Origin: a bacterium
GTDB taxonomy: Bacteria; UBA9089; JASEGY01
DNA length: 6,443 nucleotides
Direction: 5' to 3'
Assembly (NCBI GenBank): GCA_030019105.1
Contig: JASEGY010000212.1
Span: 1-6,443 of the forward strand
Shown here: positions 4,685 to 6,443 of the stretch, in pieces
How positions within the stretch are numbered: the stretch's first letter is position 1
Layout of the letters: each line of letters opens with the position of its first letter
The notes under the pieces: model-generated
What the model was told of the DNA's origin: nothing
Seen by the model: only the letters and a program-made list of their open reading frames with translations
Databases searched by the model: none
Program-made: the position numbers and the translations under genes

Positions 4685-5500
4685 ATGCTTGAATTAATGA
4701 CTCTGCCGTTTTTGGCCTGTCTTATCCTGACGGGTATTTACACTTACTTTGGTATCCATGTAGTAGAACGTGAGGTAATCTTTGTTGACCTGGCCCTGGC
4801 CCAGATGGCCGCTTTAGGTGGGGCATGTAGTTTGCTTTTTGGTATTGAACTGGAGCACCCCTCAGTGTATCTGATTGCCTTTGGTTTTGCCGCCTTTGGA
4901 GCGGGCATCTTTGCCCTGACCAGGATGAAGGAAGCCCGGGTTTCTCATGAAGCCATTATTGGTATTGTCTATGTGGTGGCTGCTGCTGCCGCTATTCTGG
5001 TTCTAAACCGGACACCTGAGGGGGCGGAACATATCAAGGAGATGCTGGTTGGAGGCATCCTCTTTACTACACCGAAGGAGGCGCTGGTTATATTTGGCTT
5101 AGCTGTATTAATTGGGCTCTTCCATTTAGCTTACCGCAGACAATTCCTGCTCATCTCCCTTTCTCCTGATGAGGCCCGTCAGAAGGAGATGTCAATCAGG
5201 CTATGGGACTTTCTGTTTTACCTCACCTTTGGCTTGATAGTTACGGTCTCTGTTCGGATAGTGGGCGTCCTGTTGATTTTCTCCTATTTAATCATTCCGG
5301 CGGTATGCGCTATGTTTTTGGCAGAGAAGTTTGGAAAGCGGCTGATAATTGGCTGGATAATTGGGGCGCTGGCAAGTCTGGCGGGTCTTTATGCCTCCTG
5401 TGCCTTTGATTTCCCCACCGGAGCCTCGATTGTTTGCAGCTTTGGGGTAGTGCTGGTGATAGTAGCCAGTGCAAGGGAATATAGAAGACGGTTTACGTAG
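4685..5500 (+). CDS. znuB: Zinc/manganese-type ABC transporter permease
   Basis: A 271-residue inner-membrane permease of the ABC-3 family (ZnuB/TroC/MntB), which forms the metal channel that receives ions from ZnuA. It is hydrophobic throughout, with about eight helices: roughly 8-26, 35-56, 60-79, 89-108, 133-150, 176-206, 220-240 and 246-264. Family signatures are VVEREVIFVDLALAQMAALG (26-45) and GVLLIFSYLIIPAVCA (194-209), the latter in the region that contacts the ATPase. GGAGGTGAT (4672-4680) fits the ATG at 4685; an upstream in-frame TTG at 4670 overlaps that site and is unlikely. The last residues REYRRRFT are encoded by the first unit of the tandem array that continues past the stop. 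No ATPase gene adjoins it, which is unusual. Confidence 0.9.
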   Translation: MLELMTLPFLACLILTGIYTYFGIHVVEREVIFVDLALAQMAALGGACSLLFGIELEHPSVYLIAFGFAAFGAGIFALTRMKEARVSHEAIIGIVYVVAAAAAILVLNRTPEGAEHIKEMLVGGILFTTPKEALVIFGLAVLIGLFHLAYRRQFLLISLSPDEARQKEMSIRLWDFLFYLTFGLIVTVSVRIVGVLLIFSYLIIPAVCAMFLAEKFGKRLIIGWIIGALASLAGLYASCAFDFPTGASIVCSFGVVLVIVASAREYRRRFT

Positions 5501-5681
5501 TCGCTGTCATAGAGGGAATATAGAAGACGGTTTACGTAGTCGCTGTCATAGAGGGAATATAGAAGACGGTTTACGTAGTCGCTGTCATAGCAGGTAACTG
5601 TAAAGGGAATATAGAAGACGGTTTAGGAATATAGAAGACGGTTTAGGAATATAGAAGACGGTTTACGTAGTCGCTGTCATA
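5475..5681. repeat. 39-bp/20-bp tandem array growing from the 3' end of znuB
   Basis: Three 39-bp units begin at 5475, 5514 and 5553; the third breaks off near 5590. After a 14-base insert, three 20-bp units ggaatatagaagacggttta start at 5606, 5626 and 5646, and the last runs on into the rest of the 39-bp unit (to 5681). The 20-bp unit is the first half of the 39-bp unit. The first copy includes the last codons and stop of znuB, so the array arose by duplicating the gene's end. Copies are nearly identical, implying recent slippage. It is not a CRISPR array, since no distinct spacers separate the units. Confidence 0.93.
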
Positions 5682-5691
5682 TAAGTTTATG

Positions 5692-5804
5692 GGCATTGTC
5701 CATCGTTTGGGCCATTGGAACAATTTTGTAGTGGTCGAGCTTGCTCGACATTACGGCAGAGCAAGCTCTGCAACTACAAAGTGGCCGAAACGGTGATCTG
5801 TAGA
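5692..5804. mobile_element. Family A element, copy 4, partly decayed
   Basis: The left end (5692-5713) contains CCATCGTTTGGGCC and aligns with the other family A ends. The right end starts GGCCGAAACGGTGATC at 5783 and then diverges into GATTGCG heptamers (5803-5816). No target duplication is seen. The core folds like that of copy 1: an outer stem TTTGTAGT/ACTACAAA (5725-5732 with 5773-5780) enclosing hairpins GTCGAGC/GCTCGAC (5734-5749) and GCAGAGC/GCTCTGC (5756-5771). The sequences of these hairpins differ from those of copy 1. Confidence 0.7.
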
Positions 5805-5816
5805 TTGCGGATTGCG
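5803..5816. repeat. GATTGCG heptamer pair
   Basis: GATTGCG occurs twice in tandem, with looser 7-bp periodicity continuing to about 5822. It replaces the expected outer tip of family A copy 4. Confidence 0.6.
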
Positions 5817-5832
5817 AATTAGTGTAGCGCCA

Positions 5833-5867
5833 AAGAAACCAGGTTTCTTCAAGAAACCTGGTTTCTT
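5833..5867. repeat. Nested palindrome (GAAACCAGGTTTC type), copy 2
   Basis: AAGAAACCAGGTTTCTT (5833-5849) and AAGAAACCTGGTTTCTT (5851-5867) are perfect reverse complements with a one-base spacer, and each is itself palindromic around its centre. It lies six bases before the GGAGG of the antitoxin gene, so it may serve as an operator for that pair. A second copy near ssb (209-239) argues for a dispersed repeat instead. Confidence 0.8.
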
Positions 5868-5882
5868 GAATGCGGAGGCAAC

Positions 5883-6071
5883 ATGATTACTGCTAAAGAA
5901 GAAGTCCGGAAAATACTCGACCAGGTTCCGGATGATGTATCCTTTGAGGATATCCAGTACCACATCTATGTTTGTCAGAAGATTGAACGGGGGCTGAAAG
6001 ATATTGAGGATGGCCATGTGTTCAGTCAGGAAGAGATTGAGAGGCGGATGTCCAAATGGCTCGAAAGGTAA
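5883..6071 (+). CDS. Putative type II antitoxin
   Basis: A 62-residue, acidic, mostly helical protein starting MITAKEEVRKILDQVPDDVS and ending SQEEIERRMSKWLER. Its length, charge and place directly before a RelE/ParE-type toxin gene, overlapped by 16 bases, mark it as the cognate antitoxin, which would bind and neutralise the toxin and probably repress its own promoter. No clear ribbon-helix-helix or Phd DNA-binding motif is identified. The ending [SE]QEE[IV]...RM.KWL is familiar from small proteins paired with ParE toxins. GGAGG at 5874-5878 lies four bases before the ATG, rather close but usable. The palindrome upstream is a candidate operator. Confidence 0.75.
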   Translation: MITAKEEVRKILDQVPDDVSFEDIQYHIYVCQKIERGLKDIEDGHVFSQEEIERRMSKWLER

Positions 6072-6367
6072 AGTGGGCCAAAGCAGCCTGGAACGATCTT
6101 GAAGAGGTTTCGGACTATATCGCCAAAGATTCTTCGTACTATGCAGCAGCATTTGTTCGCGAGGTGCGTGATGCTGCCCGTTCTTTGGCCTATTTGGCAA
6201 AGCGATATCGCGTCGTGCCCGAGTTTGGTGATCCAACCGTCCGCGAACTTTTTGTAAGGAGATATCGCCTGATCTATCAGGTAACAAAGCAGACCGTATA
6301 CATTATTGGTTTCATTCATGGGGCGGTTTCCCGCAGCTCAGTTCTGTCGTTAGTCGCCGCCAAATGA
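6056..6367 (+). CDS. RelE/ParE-family toxin
   Basis: A 103-residue basic protein with the family layout: an N-terminal strand and helix (VKWAKAAWNDLEEVSDYIAKDS, about 5-26), a second helix rich in Ala/Leu (YYAAAFVREVRDAARSLAYL, about 28-47), then strands RVVPEFGDPTVRELFVRRYRLIYQV (52-76) and TVYIIGFIHGAV (80-91). The VPE...REL....YR.IY sequence is characteristic of ParE-like toxins, which poison gyrase or cleave ribosome-bound mRNA depending on subtype. The subtype cannot be told here. The gene overlaps the antitoxin by 16 bases (ATG 6056, antitoxin stop 6069-6071), implying translational coupling. The length is complete, with no sign of damage. Confidence 0.88.
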   Translation: MARKVKWAKAAWNDLEEVSDYIAKDSSYYAAAFVREVRDAARSLAYLAKRYRVVPEFGDPTVRELFVRRYRLIYQVTKQTVYIIGFIHGAVSRSSVLSLVAAK

Positions 6368-6443
6368 GACAGAGTTCTGCTTGAAAACATATACTCAACG
6401 CGGGCATAATCTGCGATTTTGTATTTTCTCAATAACTCAGGGT
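6368..6443. other. Right edge, nothing recognised
   Basis: These 76 bases follow the toxin stop codon. No hairpin, open frame with a ribosome-binding site, or repeat shared with the rest of the window is seen. Confidence 0.6.

Noticed and set aside
5469..5595. Small frame through the tandem array encoding a repeated 13-residue peptide
   Set aside because: It is open only because the period of 39 is divisible by three; it starts inside znuB without a ribosome-binding site.
5475..5681. CRISPR array
   Set aside because: Units are contiguous with no unique spacers, and the first unit is znuB coding sequence.

Overview
The window looks like a piece of an uncultivated Gram-negative bacterial chromosome. 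It carries an outer-membrane barrel protein, a zinc/manganese-type ABC uptake system, an ssb gene and a small toxin-antitoxin pair. The spaces between genes are crowded with short palindromic and tandem repeats. No ribosomal RNA or other strong taxonomic marker is present, so the phylum cannot be named. From memory, similar palindrome-rich intergenic DNA occurs in candidate-phylum genomes from groundwater and in cyanobacteria, but that is an impression and not a placement.

Layout. Positions 1-285 hold short direct repeats, a heptamer array and a nested palindrome. Positions 286-907 (minus strand) are an ssb gene split by a 150-bp inverted-repeat element at 388-537, flanked by a perfect 7-bp target duplication. 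The left part encodes a complete OB fold and then stops. The orphaned right part still encodes the acidic tail ending in DDVPF. Positions 960-1400 are gene-free and hold a hairpin, a 4 x 9-bp array and a 138-bp element with perfect 23-bp inverted ends, followed at once by a strong sigma-70-type promoter (1405-1432).

That promoter points into a metal-uptake cluster on the plus strand: a small secreted Cys/His-rich protein resembling DUF2946 (1673-2011), a His-rich outer-membrane barrel protein (2311-3492), a ZnuA-type binding protein (3550-4473) and a ZnuB-type permease (4685-5500). A plausible pathway is metal crossing the outer membrane through the barrel, capture by ZnuA in the periplasm and import through ZnuB. 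The ATPase (ZnuC) is not in the window; the space between znuA and znuB holds only repeats and an inserted element.

A family of small non-coding elements, called family A here, recurs four times in and around this cluster (1509-1654, 2062-2208, 4545-4659, 5692-5804). They share about 22-bp inverted ends containing ATCGTTTSGGCC. The first copy has a perfect 8-bp target duplication, the second one matching at 7 of 8 positions, and the third a 9-bp candidate matching at 8 of 9. Arrays of six heptamers follow directly after two stop codons in the cluster. The 3' end of znuB has been amplified into a 39-bp/20-bp tandem array. The window closes with a nested palindrome, a small antitoxin gene and an overlapping RelE/ParE-type toxin gene (5883-6367).

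The most striking results are the ssb disruption, which exact removal of the element would repair in frame, and the multi-copy family A elements, one of which landed at a start codon and duplicated the ATG.
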